Shown here in pieces: positions 15,319 to 23,188 of a stretch of 64,000 bases of DNA. The number at the start of each line of letters is the position of its first letter. The first letter of the stretch is position 1. The notes under the pieces are model-generated. The model saw only the letters and a program-made list of their open reading frames with translations. It had not been told where the DNA came from and made no database searches. The translations under genes and the position numbers were made by a program. This stretch comes from Rhizobacter terrae (GTDB lineage: Bacteria > Pseudomonadota > Gammaproteobacteria > Burkholderiales > Burkholderiaceae_C): contig NZ_QUSW01000010.1 of the NCBI RefSeq assembly GCF_003852895.1, positions 62,001-126,000 of the forward strand, written 5' to 3'.

Positions 15319-16857
15319 GTGGCCTCTGCCCACGCAGTCGAGCTAGTCGGCATCCACAAGCGCTTCGGCGCGGTGCATGCCAACAACGACGTCACGCTGC
15401 GCGTGGCGCGCGGCTCGGTGCATGGCATCGTCGGCGAGAACGGCGCCGGCAAGTCGACGCTGATGAGCATCCTCTACGGCTTTTACCCGGCCGACGAGGG
15501 ACGCATCGTCGTCGACGGCCGCGAGCTGAAGCTGGGCGGCACGCACGACGCGATTGCCAACGGCATCGGCATGGTGCACCAGCACTTCATGCTGGTCGAC
15601 CGCTTCACCGTGCTGGAGAACGTGGTGCTGGGCGCCGAGCAGGGCTTCCTGCTGTCGGGCAGCATGGCCCGCGCGCGGCAGGAGCTGGCGCGGCTGGCCG
15701 ATGAATTCGGGCTGGCGGTGGACCCCGATGCGCGGGTGCGCGACCTGCCGGTGGGCGTGCTGCAGCGGGTGGAAATCCTCAAGGCCCTGTTCCGCGGCGC
15801 GCGCATCCTCATCCTCGACGAGCCCACCGGCGTGCTGACGCCGCAGGAGACGCAGGCGCTCTTTCGCGTGCTGGCTTCGCTGAAGGCGCGCGGCGTCACG
15901 GTGCTGCTGATCACGCACAAGCTCAAGGAGATCCTCGCCGTCACCGACCGCGTCACGGTGATGCGCGCGGGCCGTGCCGTCGCGGACCGCGACACCGCGG
16001 ACACGAGCGCGGTGGAACTGGCGGAGCTGATGGTGGGCCGCAAGGTGCAGCTGGAAACCGCACCGCCGGCGCGTGGCCGCGGCGAAGTGCGGCTCGAAGC
16101 GAAGTCGCTGGTCTGGCGCGATGCGCAGGCCTGCCCGCGGCTGCAGGACGTGTCGCTGCAGCTCCATGCCGGCGAGATCGTCGGCGTGGCGGGCGTATCG
16201 GGCAACGGGCAGAGCGAGCTGCTGGCCGTGCTTGCCGGGTTGTCTGCGCCGCACGAAGGCTCGGTGCGCCTGTCGATGGCCGACGGCAGCGTGCGCGAGA
16301 TCGATGCCGCGCACCCCATCGGCCCGCGGACCCTGCGTCATCTCGGCCTGGCCCACGTGCCGGAGGACCGCCATCGCCTGGGCCTCGTGCTGGGCTTCGC
16401 GGCATGGGAGTCGGCCATCCTCGGCTACGACGACGAACCGGCCGTGCATCGCGGCCCGTGGCTGCGCCAGAAGCCGGCGCAACAGAAATGCGTTCGATTG
16501 ATGGAAGAGTTCGACGTCCGCCCGCGGGACGCCGGGCTGCTTTCTTCCAAGTTCTCCGGCGGCAACCAGCAGAAGCTCATCCTCGCGCGCGAGTTCGACC
16601 GCCAGCCGCGCGTGCTGCTGATCGGCCAGCCCACGCGCGGAGTGGACATCGGCGCGATCGAGTTCATCCACCGCCGCATCGTCGAACTGCGCGACGCGGG
16701 TTGCGCGGTGCTGCTGGTGTCCACCGAGCTGGATGAAATCCTCGCGCTGTCGGACCGCATCGTGGTGATGTGCGGCGGGCGCATCACCGGCACACTGGCG
16801 CGCGAGGAGGCGGACGAGCGGCAGCTCGGTGTCCTGATGGGGCAGGGGGACGCATGA
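15319..16857 (+). CDS. Nucleoside ABC importer ATPase with two nucleotide-binding domains
   Basis: A 512-residue double ATPase of the RbsA/YufO type. The first domain has Walker A GENGAGKST (~40-48) and Walker B ILILDEPTGVLTPQE. The second has a degenerate P-loop (GVSGNGQSE), the signature FSGGNQQKLILARE and a Walker B region LIGQPTRGVD. This active plus degenerate arrangement is normal for the family. The GTG at 15319, one base after the binding-protein stop, is the only start that removes overlap with that gene and begins at the domain. It overlaps the first permease by ATGA. Confidence 0.92.
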   Translation: MASAHAVELVGIHKRFGAVHANNDVTLRVARGSVHGIVGENGAGKSTLMSILYGFYPADEGRIVVDGRELKLGGTHDAIANGIGMVHQHFMLVDRFTVLENVVLGAEQGFLLSGSMARARQELARLADEFGLAVDPDARVRDLPVGVLQRVEILKALFRGARILILDEPTGVLTPQETQALFRVLASLKARGVTVLLITHKLKEILAVTDRVTVMRAGRAVADRDTADTSAVELAELMVGRKVQLETAPPARGRGEVRLEAKSLVWRDAQACPRLQDVSLQLHAGEIVGVAGVSGNGQSELLAVLAGLSAPHEGSVRLSMADGSVREIDAAHPIGPRTLRHLGLAHVPEDRHRLGLVLGFAAWESAILGYDDEPAVHRGPWLRQKPAQQKCVRLMEEFDVRPRDAGLLSSKFSGGNQQKLILAREFDRQPRVLLIGQPTRGVDIGAIEFIHRRIVELRDAGCAVLLVSTELDEILALSDRIVVMCGGRITGTLAREEADERQLGVLMGQGDA

Positions 16858-17960
16858 AGAACGTGCCCGCCGTCCTGCCGCGCTGGATCGACATCCTGCT
16901 GCTGCCGGTGCTGAACGTGGCCTTGGCGCTGGCGGCCGCCGGCTTCGTGGTGTGGGCCATCGGACAGAGCCCGCTGATCGCCGTGCGCCTGCTGCTGGAA
17001 GGTGCCTTCGGCAGCACCCTCGCGTGGAGCTACACGCTCTACTACACCACCAACTTCATCTTCACCGGCCTGGCGGTGGCCATCGCATTCCACTGTGGCC
17101 ACTTCAACATCGGGGCCGAGGGGCAGGCCACGCTGGGCGGGCTGGGCGTGGGGCTGCTGATCCTCTCGCTGGACCGCTGGCTGCCCGCGCCCTTGCTGAT
17201 TCCGCTGGCACTGGTCGCAGGCATGGCCTGCGGCGTGGCCTGGGCCTTCGTGCCGGCCTGGCTGCAGGCCTACCGCGGCAGCCACATCGTCATCACGACG
17301 ATCATGTTCAACTTCCTCGCATCGACGCTGATGGTGTGGCTCATCGTCAACGTGCTGAAGGTGCCGGGCAACCAGGCGGTCGAGTCGCGCATGTTTGCCG
17401 AAGGGGCGGTCTTGCCGAGTGCGAGGGCGATGCTGGGTGCCGTGGGCATCGCCTGGCCCGACACGCCGCTGAATCTTGCGTTCGTGCTTGCAATCGCCGC
17501 CTGCGTGGCGGTGTGGCTGCTGCTGTGGCACACGCGGCTGGGGCATGGCTTGCGGGTCGTCGGCCACTCGGCGGATGCGGCGCGCTACGCGGGCATCTCG
17601 CCGCAGCGCATGACGCTGGTTGCCTTGTCCATTTCCGGCGCGCTGGCGGCGATGGTCGGGGCCAACGAGATCGCCGGCGTGCACCACAAGCTGCTGCTGG
17701 ACTTCGTGGCCGGCGCTGGCTTCACCGGCATCGCCGTGGCCTTGATGGGCCGCAACCATCCGGTGGGCATCGCGTTGTCGGCCCTGCTGTTCGGTGCGCT
17801 GGCGCAAGGCGGCTCCGAGCTGGTGTTCGAGATGCCGGCGTTCACGCGCGACATGTCGGTGGCGGTGCAGGGTTTCGTGGTGCTGTTCTGCGGCGCGCTG
17901 TCGCTGATGCTGCGCGGCCCGGTCGCGCGGCTGTATGGGCTGGTGAAGCGCCATGGATGA
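16854..17960 (+). CDS. Nucleoside ABC importer permease 1 (YufP-like)
   Basis: A 368-residue permease of the branched-chain amino acid/sugar (BPD_transp_2) family, with about ten hydrophobic segments. Family motifs include FHCGHFNIGAEGQATLGGLG near residues 80-99 and the cytoplasmic loop RVVGHSADAARYAGI. It pairs with the next permease to form the transmembrane channel. The ATG overlaps the ATPase stop codon. Assigning nucleosides as substrate rests on the adjacent BMP-type binding protein and deoA/deoC/cdd. Confidence 0.9.
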   Translation: MKNVPAVLPRWIDILLLPVLNVALALAAAGFVVWAIGQSPLIAVRLLLEGAFGSTLAWSYTLYYTTNFIFTGLAVAIAFHCGHFNIGAEGQATLGGLGVGLLILSLDRWLPAPLLIPLALVAGMACGVAWAFVPAWLQAYRGSHIVITTIMFNFLASTLMVWLIVNVLKVPGNQAVESRMFAEGAVLPSARAMLGAVGIAWPDTPLNLAFVLAIAACVAVWLLLWHTRLGHGLRVVGHSADAARYAGISPQRMTLVALSISGALAAMVGANEIAGVHHKLLLDFVAGAGFTGIAVALMGRNHPVGIALSALLFGALAQGGSELVFEMPAFTRDMSVAVQGFVVLFCGALSLMLRGPVARLYGLVKRHG

Positions 17961-18927
17961 CACGCTGCTCATCGTCGCCTCCGTGCTCGGCGCGACCTTG
18001 CGCATCGCCGTGCCGCTGGTGCTGTGCGCACTGGCCGGCGTGTTCAGCGAGCGCTCGGGGGTGATCGACATCGGCCTCGAAGGCAAGATGCTCGCGGCGG
18101 CATTTGCCGCCGCCTCCCTGGGCGCCATCGGCTGGCCGGCCATGGCCGCGCTGGGCGGGGCCATGGCGGTGGCCATGCTCTTCAGCGCGGTGCATGCCTG
18201 GGCTTGCATCACCCACCGTGGCGACCAGATCGTGTCGGGGGTCGCGCTCAATGTCATTGCACTCGGGCTCACGGCCGTGCTGGGCCTGGTGTGGTTCGCG
18301 CATGGCGGCCGCACGCCGGACATCTCGCCGGACAGCCGCTTCACCGCCGTGATACCGGGCGCTGCCGCGGCCGTCCAGCGCTGGCCCGTCGTCGGCCCGC
18401 TGCTGTCGGAGGTGATCCTCGGGCACAACGCGCTCGTGTGGCTGGCCTTCGCGCTGGTGCCGGCCTCGTGGTGGCTGCTGTACCGCACCCGCTTCGGCCT
18501 GAGACTGAGGGCCGTCGGAGAGAACCCCGCGATGGTCGACTCCGCCGGCATCTCCGTGACCGGATTGCGCTGGCAAGGCGTGCTGCTGGCCGGCGCGTTG
18601 TGCGGCATTGCGGGGGCCTACCTCACGCTCGCGCAGAACGCCTCGTTCACCCCCGGCATGACGGCAGGGCGCGGCTTCATGGCGTTGGCCGCGATGGTGT
18701 TCGGGCAATGGCACCCGCTGCGCGCAGGCGTGGCCTGCCTGCTCTTCGGCTTCCTGGACGCGGTGGCCATCCGCCTCCAGGGCGTCGCGCTGCCGGTCAT
18801 CGGCACGGTGCCGGTGGAACTCATCCAGGCTCTGCCCTACCTGCTGACGGTGGTGCTGCTGGCCGGCTTCTTCGGCCGCGCACAGGCGCCGCGGGCGCTG
18901 GGCACGGCGTACGTCAAGGAACGCTGA
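17953..18927 (+). CDS. Nucleoside ABC importer permease 2 (YufQ-like)
   Basis: A 324-residue permease, second of the heterodimeric pair. Typical motifs are FSERSGVIDIGLEGKMLAAA, HRGDQIVSGVALNVIALG, the cytoplasmic loop LRLRAVGENPAMVDSAGIS, and GRGFMALAAMVFGQWHP. It overlaps permease 1 by 8 bp and ends the import operon. The 110-bp region after it holds the tetR promoter and no obvious factor-independent terminator, so some readthrough is possible. Confidence 0.9.
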   Translation: MDDTLLIVASVLGATLRIAVPLVLCALAGVFSERSGVIDIGLEGKMLAAAFAAASLGAIGWPAMAALGGAMAVAMLFSAVHAWACITHRGDQIVSGVALNVIALGLTAVLGLVWFAHGGRTPDISPDSRFTAVIPGAAAAVQRWPVVGPLLSEVILGHNALVWLAFALVPASWWLLYRTRFGLRLRAVGENPAMVDSAGISVTGLRWQGVLLAGALCGIAGAYLTLAQNASFTPGMTAGRGFMALAAMVFGQWHPLRAGVACLLFGFLDAVAIRLQGVALPVIGTVPVELIQALPYLLTVVLLAGFFGRAQAPRALGTAYVKER

Positions 18928-19002
18928 GCGAGGGTCTGGAAATGCGCATGGGCATTGGCGTGCAGACTTTCCTCAAAGCCTGCTGTGTCGCTTCACATCA
19001 AC

Positions 19003-19031
19003 TTGACAGCCTGTCTACCTACTAGTAGATT
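19003..19031 (+). promoter_or_regulatory. tetR promoter with operator in the spacer
   Basis: A consensus -35 TTGACA (19003-19008) and -10 TAGATT (19026-19031) lie 17 bp apart. The spacer and -10 contain the palindrome CTACTAGTAG (19019-19028) inside TACCTACTAGTAGATT. The predicted transcription start falls at or next to the ATG at 19038, and there is no Shine-Dalgarno. The mRNA is therefore predicted to be leaderless and the gene self-repressed. Confidence 0.75.
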
Positions 19032-19037
19032 CAGATC

Positions 19038-19625
19038 ATGAACACTGAACTCTCCCCGAAGGCCAACGAGATCGCTGCGCATGCGCGGCTGCTGCTGGCA
19101 TCGGGCGGCTACAACGGGTTCAGCTACGCCGACATCTCCGATCGGGTGCACATCAGCAAGGCCAGCATCCACCATCACTTTCCGAGCAAGGCGGAACTGG
19201 TTCGCACGGTGGTCGCCATGTACCGTGAAGAGGCGAGGGCGGGCCTGGCTGCGCTGGACGGCCAGGTCGAAGATCCCTTGGCGCGGATCAACGCATACCT
19301 GGGCTACTGGTCCGCTTGCATCGTCGAGGGCACGGCCGCGTTCTGCATCTGCGCGATGCTGGCGGCCGAACTGCCATCGATTCCCGAGGAAGTCGCCCTG
19401 GAAGTCCGCGGGCACTTCCAGGACCTGACGGCGTGGCTGGCCGCTGTCTTCAAGAAGGGCGCGGCCAGCGGCAGGTTCCATCTGCAAGGCACATCGAAAG
19501 CCGAGGCCCAGACGTTCATGGCCACGGTGCATGGAGCGATGCTGGCCGCACGTGCCCTCGGGCGTCCCGAGATGTTCCTGGAGATCACCAGGCCGGCGAT
19601 CCACAGATTGACGATGGCGGGCTGA
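19038..19625 (+). CDS. TetR/AcrR-family transcriptional regulator
   Basis: A 195-residue TetR-type repressor. The N-terminal helix-turn-helix spans about residues 10-55 (FSYADISDRVHISKASIHHHFPSK). The all-helical C-terminal ligand domain contains a Cys pair (FCICAMLAAELP, ~103-105), which raises the possibility of thiol or electrophile sensing. An ACTAGTAGG-containing motif occurs in its own promoter and before the next gene, which encodes a membrane protein, so it probably controls both. The ligand is unknown. Confidence 0.9.
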   Translation: MNTELSPKANEIAAHARLLLASGGYNGFSYADISDRVHISKASIHHHFPSKAELVRTVVAMYREEARAGLAALDGQVEDPLARINAYLGYWSACIVEGTAAFCICAMLAAELPSIPEEVALEVRGHFQDLTAWLAAVFKKGAASGRFHLQGTSKAEAQTFMATVHGAMLAARALGRPEMFLEITRPAIHRLTMAG

Positions 19626-19668
19626 CCGGGTGGTCGCAGGCCGCCCCTTTTTTTGATTCAACAACCAA

Positions 19669-19686
19669 CCAACTAGTAGGTAAACA
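19669..19686 (+). promoter_or_regulatory. Second TetR operator candidate
   Basis: CCAACTAGTAGGTAAACA shares ACTAGTAGGTA-ACA with the reverse complement of the tetR-promoter operator. Together the two sites suggest a palindrome TACCTACTAGTAGGTA, with a perfect left half at the first site and a perfect right half here. A TTGATT hexamer (19653-19658) may be the -35. The ATG of the target gene follows after only 3 bp. Confidence 0.6.
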
Positions 19687-19689
19687 ATC

Positions 19690-20193
19690 ATGGCGCATCC
19701 CCTGTCTTCCTTCGGCGCATTGCACACGGTCATCAGCCTGGTGCCTGTCATCGCGGGCCTGTACAGCTTCATGCGAAGCGGAAAGATCGATCCCGCGACG
19801 CGATCCGGCAAGACCTACCTGATCGGGCTGGCGCTGTCGGTCTTCACGGCCTTCGGCCTGTCGAGCACCGGTGGCTTCAACCCCGGGCACGCCTTGGGCA
19901 TCCTGGCGCTGCTGGCCATCGGCGGCGGCTTGCTCGCACCGCGTCTGTCGTTCCTGGGACGGCTTCGACCCTACCTCTCGGCCTACGCCCTCAGCTTCAG
20001 CTTCTTCCTGTTGATGGTGCCAGGCATCAACGAGACCCTGACGCGCCTGCCCGCGGCACACCCGCTCGCCAACGGCCCTGAATCTCCGGTGGTGCTGGGC
20101 ACGCTGCTGGCATGGCTGGTGGTCTTCATCGCCGGCGTGGCGGTGCAGACCTGGCTGATCCGTTCCCGGCGGACCGGCGAGGCGAGTGCATGA
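19690..20193 (+). CDS. Small multi-pass membrane protein of unknown function
   Basis: A 167-residue protein with about four hydrophobic segments (LHTVISLVPVIAGLYSFM, LIGLALSVFTAFGL, GILALLAIGGGLLA, AYALSFSFFLLMV) and a fifth near the C-terminus (VVLGTLLAWLVVFIAGVAV). I do not assign a family; it is broadly like the small DUF membrane proteins found next to TetR regulators. No Shine-Dalgarno is present before the ATG. The TetR-like operator directly upstream suggests induction by the regulator's ligand. Confidence 0.8.
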   Translation: MAHPLSSFGALHTVISLVPVIAGLYSFMRSGKIDPATRSGKTYLIGLALSVFTAFGLSSTGGFNPGHALGILALLAIGGGLLAPRLSFLGRLRPYLSAYALSFSFFLLMVPGINETLTRLPAAHPLANGPESPVVLGTLLAWLVVFIAGVAVQTWLIRSRRTGEASA

Positions 20194-20248
20194 GTGCGTG
20201 GTTCGTGCCTCCCTACAATGCGCGCCCTGAACCTGATCCCCGCGCACC

Positions 20249-21094
20249 ATGGACATCGTCGTCAACGAAGAACTCAAGGCCTACATCGATCCGTTGACCG
20301 AGGAAGAGTACGAGGCGCTGGAGCGCAGCATCCTGGCCGAAGGGTGCCGTGATGCGCTGGTGCTGTGGGGCGACGTGCTCGTCGACGGACACAACCGTTT
20401 CGGCATCTGCCGCAAGCATGGCCTGCCATTCCAGACGGTGCAGAACACGCGCTTCCAGTCCATGGACGACGTGTACTTGTGGATGATCGATCAGCACCTG
20501 GGCCGGCGCAGCATTTCCGAATTCCAGCGCGGCGTGCTCGCGTTGCGCAAGCGGGAGATCGTGGCGGCCCGGCGTGCCCAGGCGTCGGCGCCGAATGCGG
20601 CTTCGCAGACCGATCAGCACCAGCCCATGGACTCGGCCGTCGCAGCGCCGCCGCCGCTGGACACCCGTGAAGCCGTCGCGAAGGCCGCGCGCCTGAGCAG
20701 CAACCAGGTGGTGATGATCGAGAAGATCCAGAAGCAGGCCACGCCGGAAGTGGTGGCCGCCGTCAAGGCGGGAACGATCTCGATCAATGCGGCCGCTGCC
20801 GTCGCCAGCCTGCCCGCTGAAGAGCAGATCACGGCCGCGGCCGCGGGCAAGGACGAACTCAAGCAGGCCGCCAAGCGCGTGCGCGAGTCCAAGCGCAAGG
20901 TGCGCAACGAGTCGGCCCCGGCCGTGGACCCGACCGAGGCCGGGGCGGAAGACACGGTGGAGTCACTGCGGCAACGCGTCGGCGCGCTGACCGCCGAGAA
21001 CACGGCACTGCGCCAGCAAGTGGCCGCTTTGCAGCAGCAACTGAGGGCGGCGAGCAGCCTCGCTCAGACCGAGGACTCCGCTGCGCCGTTCTAG
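20249..21094 (+). CDS. ParB/sulfiredoxin-fold nuclease-like protein (plasmid partition-related), orphan
   Basis: A 281-residue protein. The N-terminal third resembles the ParB/Srx catalytic-fold domain (DPLTEEEYEALERSILAEG, then LVDGHNRFGICRKHGLPF), with GHNR resembling the nucleotide-binding box of ParB-like proteins. A Ser/Pro/Ala linker follows. A helical DNA-binding-like domain comes next (TREAVAKAARLSSNQVVMIEKI, then AAVKAGTISINAAAAVASLP). The protein ends in a coiled coil (ESLRQRVGALTAENTALRQQ). There is no ParA partner nearby. The ATG lacks a ribosome-binding site; a TACAAT -10 candidate lies at 20214. Its role on a chromosome next to the dcw cluster is unknown. Confidence 0.8.
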   Translation: MDIVVNEELKAYIDPLTEEEYEALERSILAEGCRDALVLWGDVLVDGHNRFGICRKHGLPFQTVQNTRFQSMDDVYLWMIDQHLGRRSISEFQRGVLALRKREIVAARRAQASAPNAASQTDQHQPMDSAVAAPPPLDTREAVAKAARLSSNQVVMIEKIQKQATPEVVAAVKAGTISINAAAAVASLPAEEQITAAAAGKDELKQAAKRVRESKRKVRNESAPAVDPTEAGAEDTVESLRQRVGALTAENTALRQQVAALQQQLRAASSLAQTEDSAAPF

Positions 21095-21394
21095 ATGCGC
21101 CCAGGGTCAGGGCATCCTTCCTCGCTGCATGACTTGACCATTGCCTGGAAGGCGCGGGTCGCGCCGTGGCCCAAGGTGAGCGGGCCAGACAACGCGCAAG
21201 CGGCGCCTTGCCGCGGGACAGGCGCGCGCCGCTTGCAACCGCCGGTTACACGGTGGTTTCCCCGATCGACTTCTCACCCATCACTTTCACAGCCCCACGC
21301 AAGTCCTTATTTTTGCGACGCTTTTTGCAGCCGGTGACGATTGAAGATCATCCGCTAAGTGCTTGATTCCATTGATTTTTCTTTGCCCGATTCG
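21095..21394. other. Gene-free stretch between the ParB-like gene and the dcw promoter
   Basis: No credible coding frame or RNA gene is visible. Composition changes from GC-rich in the first half to AT-richer from about 21300, with T-runs (CTTATTTTTGCG, CTTTTTGC, TTGATTTTTC). The only clear structure is a 10-bp inverted repeat at 21196-21236. The right end leads into the mraZ promoter. Confidence 0.6.
21196..21236. repeat. 10-bp inverted repeat, possible transcription end of the ParB-like gene
   Basis: GCAAGCGGCG pairs perfectly with CGCCGCTTGC across a 21-base loop that is itself GC-rich. No U-tract follows, so it is not a canonical factor-independent terminator. It lies about 100 bp after the ParB-like stop and may stabilise or end that transcript. 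Confidence 0.45.
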
Positions 21395-21423
21395 TTGACC
21401 CGGCTCATCTGGTGAGCTACAGT
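21395..21423 (+). promoter_or_regulatory. Promoter of the dcw cluster
   Basis: TTGACC (21395-21400) and TACAGT (21418-21423) are separated by 17 bp, a good sigma-70 match. The predicted start site falls inside the GTG-phased repeats that follow, which suits repression by MraZ. Confidence 0.65.
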
Positions 21424-21457
21424 GCAGATAAGTGCACTTTTGTGGGAAATAGTGGCA
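21421..21457 (+). promoter_or_regulatory. MraZ-binding repeat array
   Basis: Four TG-starting pentamers sit exactly 10 bp apart: TGCAG, TGCAC, TGGGA and TGGCA, at 21423, 21433, 21443 and 21453, separated by 5-bp spacers. MraZ is known to bind TGGGN repeats with 5-bp spacers upstream of its own gene. The last two units match best and the first two are degenerate. The array overlaps the predicted transcription start. Confidence 0.65.
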
Positions 21458-21498
21458 TTGCCTTCGCCAAAAGGCTGTGCTGCTGACTGGGGTAGAGG

Positions 21499-21939
21499 GT
21501 GGCAAACATCGTGTTTCAAGGTCCGGCTGCGCTGACGCTGGACGGCAAGGGCCGTATCGCCATGCCGTCGCGTCATCGCGAGGTCCTGTCCGCGATGAAT
21601 GTCAGCCAGCTCACCATCACCAAGCACCCCGAGGGGTCGCTGATGATCTTTCCTCGACCCGCCTGGGAAGCCTTCCGCGACAAGGTCGCTGCGCTGCCGA
21701 TGTCGGCCAGCGGCTGGAAGCGCATCTTTCTGGGCAATGCCATGGACGTCGAGATCGACGCCTCGTCGCGCGTGCTCATTGCCCCCGAGTTGCGCGCGGC
21801 CGCCGGCCTCACCCGCGACGTGATGCTGCTGGGCATGGGCAGCCACTTCGAGCTGTGGGATGCCGCCCGCTACGCCGAGCACGAGGCCAAGGTCATGGCT
21901 TCGGACATGCCCGACGCGCTCAAGGACTTCAGCTTCTGA
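21499..21939 (+). CDS. mraZ: Transcriptional regulator MraZ
   Basis: A 146-residue protein with two SpoVT/AbrB-like halves, each holding a DxxxR-type signature ([17 protein letters not shown] near 13-29 and [16 protein letters not shown] near 85-100). MraZ forms a ring that binds the repeats in its own promoter and represses the division/cell-wall cluster. The GTG at 21499 gives MANIVFQG with a GGGG element 6 bp upstream. A GTG at 21511 giving MFQG is the alternative and matches shorter homologues. The rsmH gene follows after 8 bp. Confidence 0.94.
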   Translation: MANIVFQGPAALTLDGKGRIAMPSRHREVLSAMNVSQLTITKHPEGSLMIFPRPAWEAFRDKVAALPMSASGWKRIFLGNAMDVEIDASSRVLIAPELRAAAGLTRDVMLLGMGSHFELWDAARYAEHEAKVMASDMPDALKDFSF

Positions 21940-21947
21940 GCTGGCAC

Positions 21948-22895
21948 GTGAGCAGCACCCCTGAATTCCTCCACACCACCGTCCTGTTGAACGAGGCGGT
22001 GGATGCGCTCGTCACCAACCCCGAGGGCCTCTACGTCGATGGCACCTTCGGGCGGGGCGGGCATTCACGGCTCATCCTCCAACGGCTGGGAAGCGCAGGC
22101 AGGCTCTTCGCCATTGACCGCGATCCACAGGCCATCGCAGCCGCGACCTCTGGAGCCACGCGGGTCACTGACCCGCGTTTTTCCATCCATCACACGAGCT
22201 TCGGCCAGATGGTGCCGACGCTGGCCGCCCAGGGCGTCACGAAGGTCGACGGCCTTCTGCTGGACCTGGGCGTGTCTTCACCGCAGATCGATGACCCCTC
22301 GCGCGGGTTCAGCTTCCGCTTCGACGGTCCGCTGGACATGCGCATGGACACCACCCGCGGCGAAAGCGCTGCGGATTTTCTGGCTCGCGCAGACGAGCGC
22401 CACATCGCGGAGGTGATACGTGACTATGGGGAAGAACGGTTTGCTCTACAGGTTGCAAAGGCGCTTGTTGCTCGGCGCGAGAGCGGGAGTCCTGTTCGAA
22501 CAACACGGGAGCTATCCGACGTCGTGGCTCGTGCGGTCAAAACCCGCGAACCGGGCCAGGACCCTGCAACGCGCACATTTCAGGCTCTTCGGATTTTTGT
22601 CAACGCCGAGCTTGAGGAGCTCGAACAAGGGCTGACGTCGGCCCTTGGCCTGCTCGCGCCCGGCGGAAGGCTGGTGGTGATCAGCTTCCACTCGCTGGAA
22701 GACCGCATCGTCAAGACCTTCATCGCCCGCGAGAGCAAGAGCGAGATCGATCGGCGGGCGCCGTTTGCGGAGCCCAAGCCCACGCGGCTGAAGTCGATCG
22801 CGCGGGTGAAGCCGTCGGCTGAAGAGATCGCCGCCAACCCGCGTTCGCGTTCAGCCGTGATGCGCATTGCCGAGCGCACGGAGGTGGCGGCATGA
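21948..22895 (+). CDS. rsmH: 16S rRNA (cytosine(1402)-N4)-methyltransferase
   Basis: A 315-residue SAM-dependent methyltransferase acting on C1402 in the ribosomal P site. The SAM-binding motif is [11 protein letters not shown] near residue 29, followed by FAIDRDPQA. The catalytic-region motif is [21 protein letters not shown], and the C-terminal motif is [15 protein letters not shown]. It starts at GTG 21948 ([18 protein letters not shown]). About 22410-22610 uses AT-richer codons (ATA, CTA, CGG, GTT, GCA) than the flanks although the protein stays conserved, suggesting a recombined tract. It overlaps ftsL by ATGA. Confidence 0.95.
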   Translation: MSSTPEFLHTTVLLNEAVDALVTNPEGLYVDGTFGRGGHSRLILQRLGSAGRLFAIDRDPQAIAAATSGATRVTDPRFSIHHTSFGQMVPTLAAQGVTKVDGLLLDLGVSSPQIDDPSRGFSFRFDGPLDMRMDTTRGESAADFLARADERHIAEVIRDYGEERFALQVAKALVARRESGSPVRTTRELSDVVARAVKTREPGQDPATRTFQALRIFVNAELEELEQGLTSALGLLAPGGRLVVISFHSLEDRIVKTFIARESKSEIDRRAPFAEPKPTRLKSIARVKPSAEEIAANPRSRSAVMRIAERTEVAA

Positions 22896-23188
22896 CGCGC
22901 GTCAACGTCGTGCTCCTCGTGATGCTGATCGCCAGCAGCATCTACCTCGTGCGCGTCTCCTACGACTCGCGGCGCCTTTTCGCCGAACTCGACAAGGCGC
23001 AGAGCGAAGAGCGCTCGCTCGACCTCGAATTCGAGCGGCTCAAGACCGAGAAGCAGTCGCAGGCCACGCCGTTGCGCGTGGAAAAGACGGCGCGCGAGAA
23101 GCTGCAGATGCGCAGCGCCAATCCGGCGATCACGCAGTACGTCACTTACGCGAAGGCAGCCTCCGCACCCACGGGAGGCACCCAATGA
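22892..23188 (+). CDS. ftsL: Cell division protein FtsL
   Basis: A 98-residue bitopic membrane protein. One transmembrane helix lies near the N-terminus ([17 protein letters not shown]), followed by a periplasmic coiled coil ([20 protein letters not shown]). FtsL forms a complex with FtsB and FtsQ that activates FtsWI at the septum. The position between rsmH and ftsI is diagnostic because the sequence itself diverges quickly. It overlaps both neighbours by 4 bp. Confidence 0.93.
   Translation: MTRVNVVLLVMLIASSIYLVRVSYDSRRLFAELDKAQSEERSLDLEFERLKTEKQSQATPLRVEKTAREKLQMRSANPAITQYVTYAKAASAPTGGTQ

Noticed and set aside
21196-21236. An insertion-sequence end or attachment site
   Set aside because: The inverted repeat stands alone, with no transposase, target duplication or second copy in the window.
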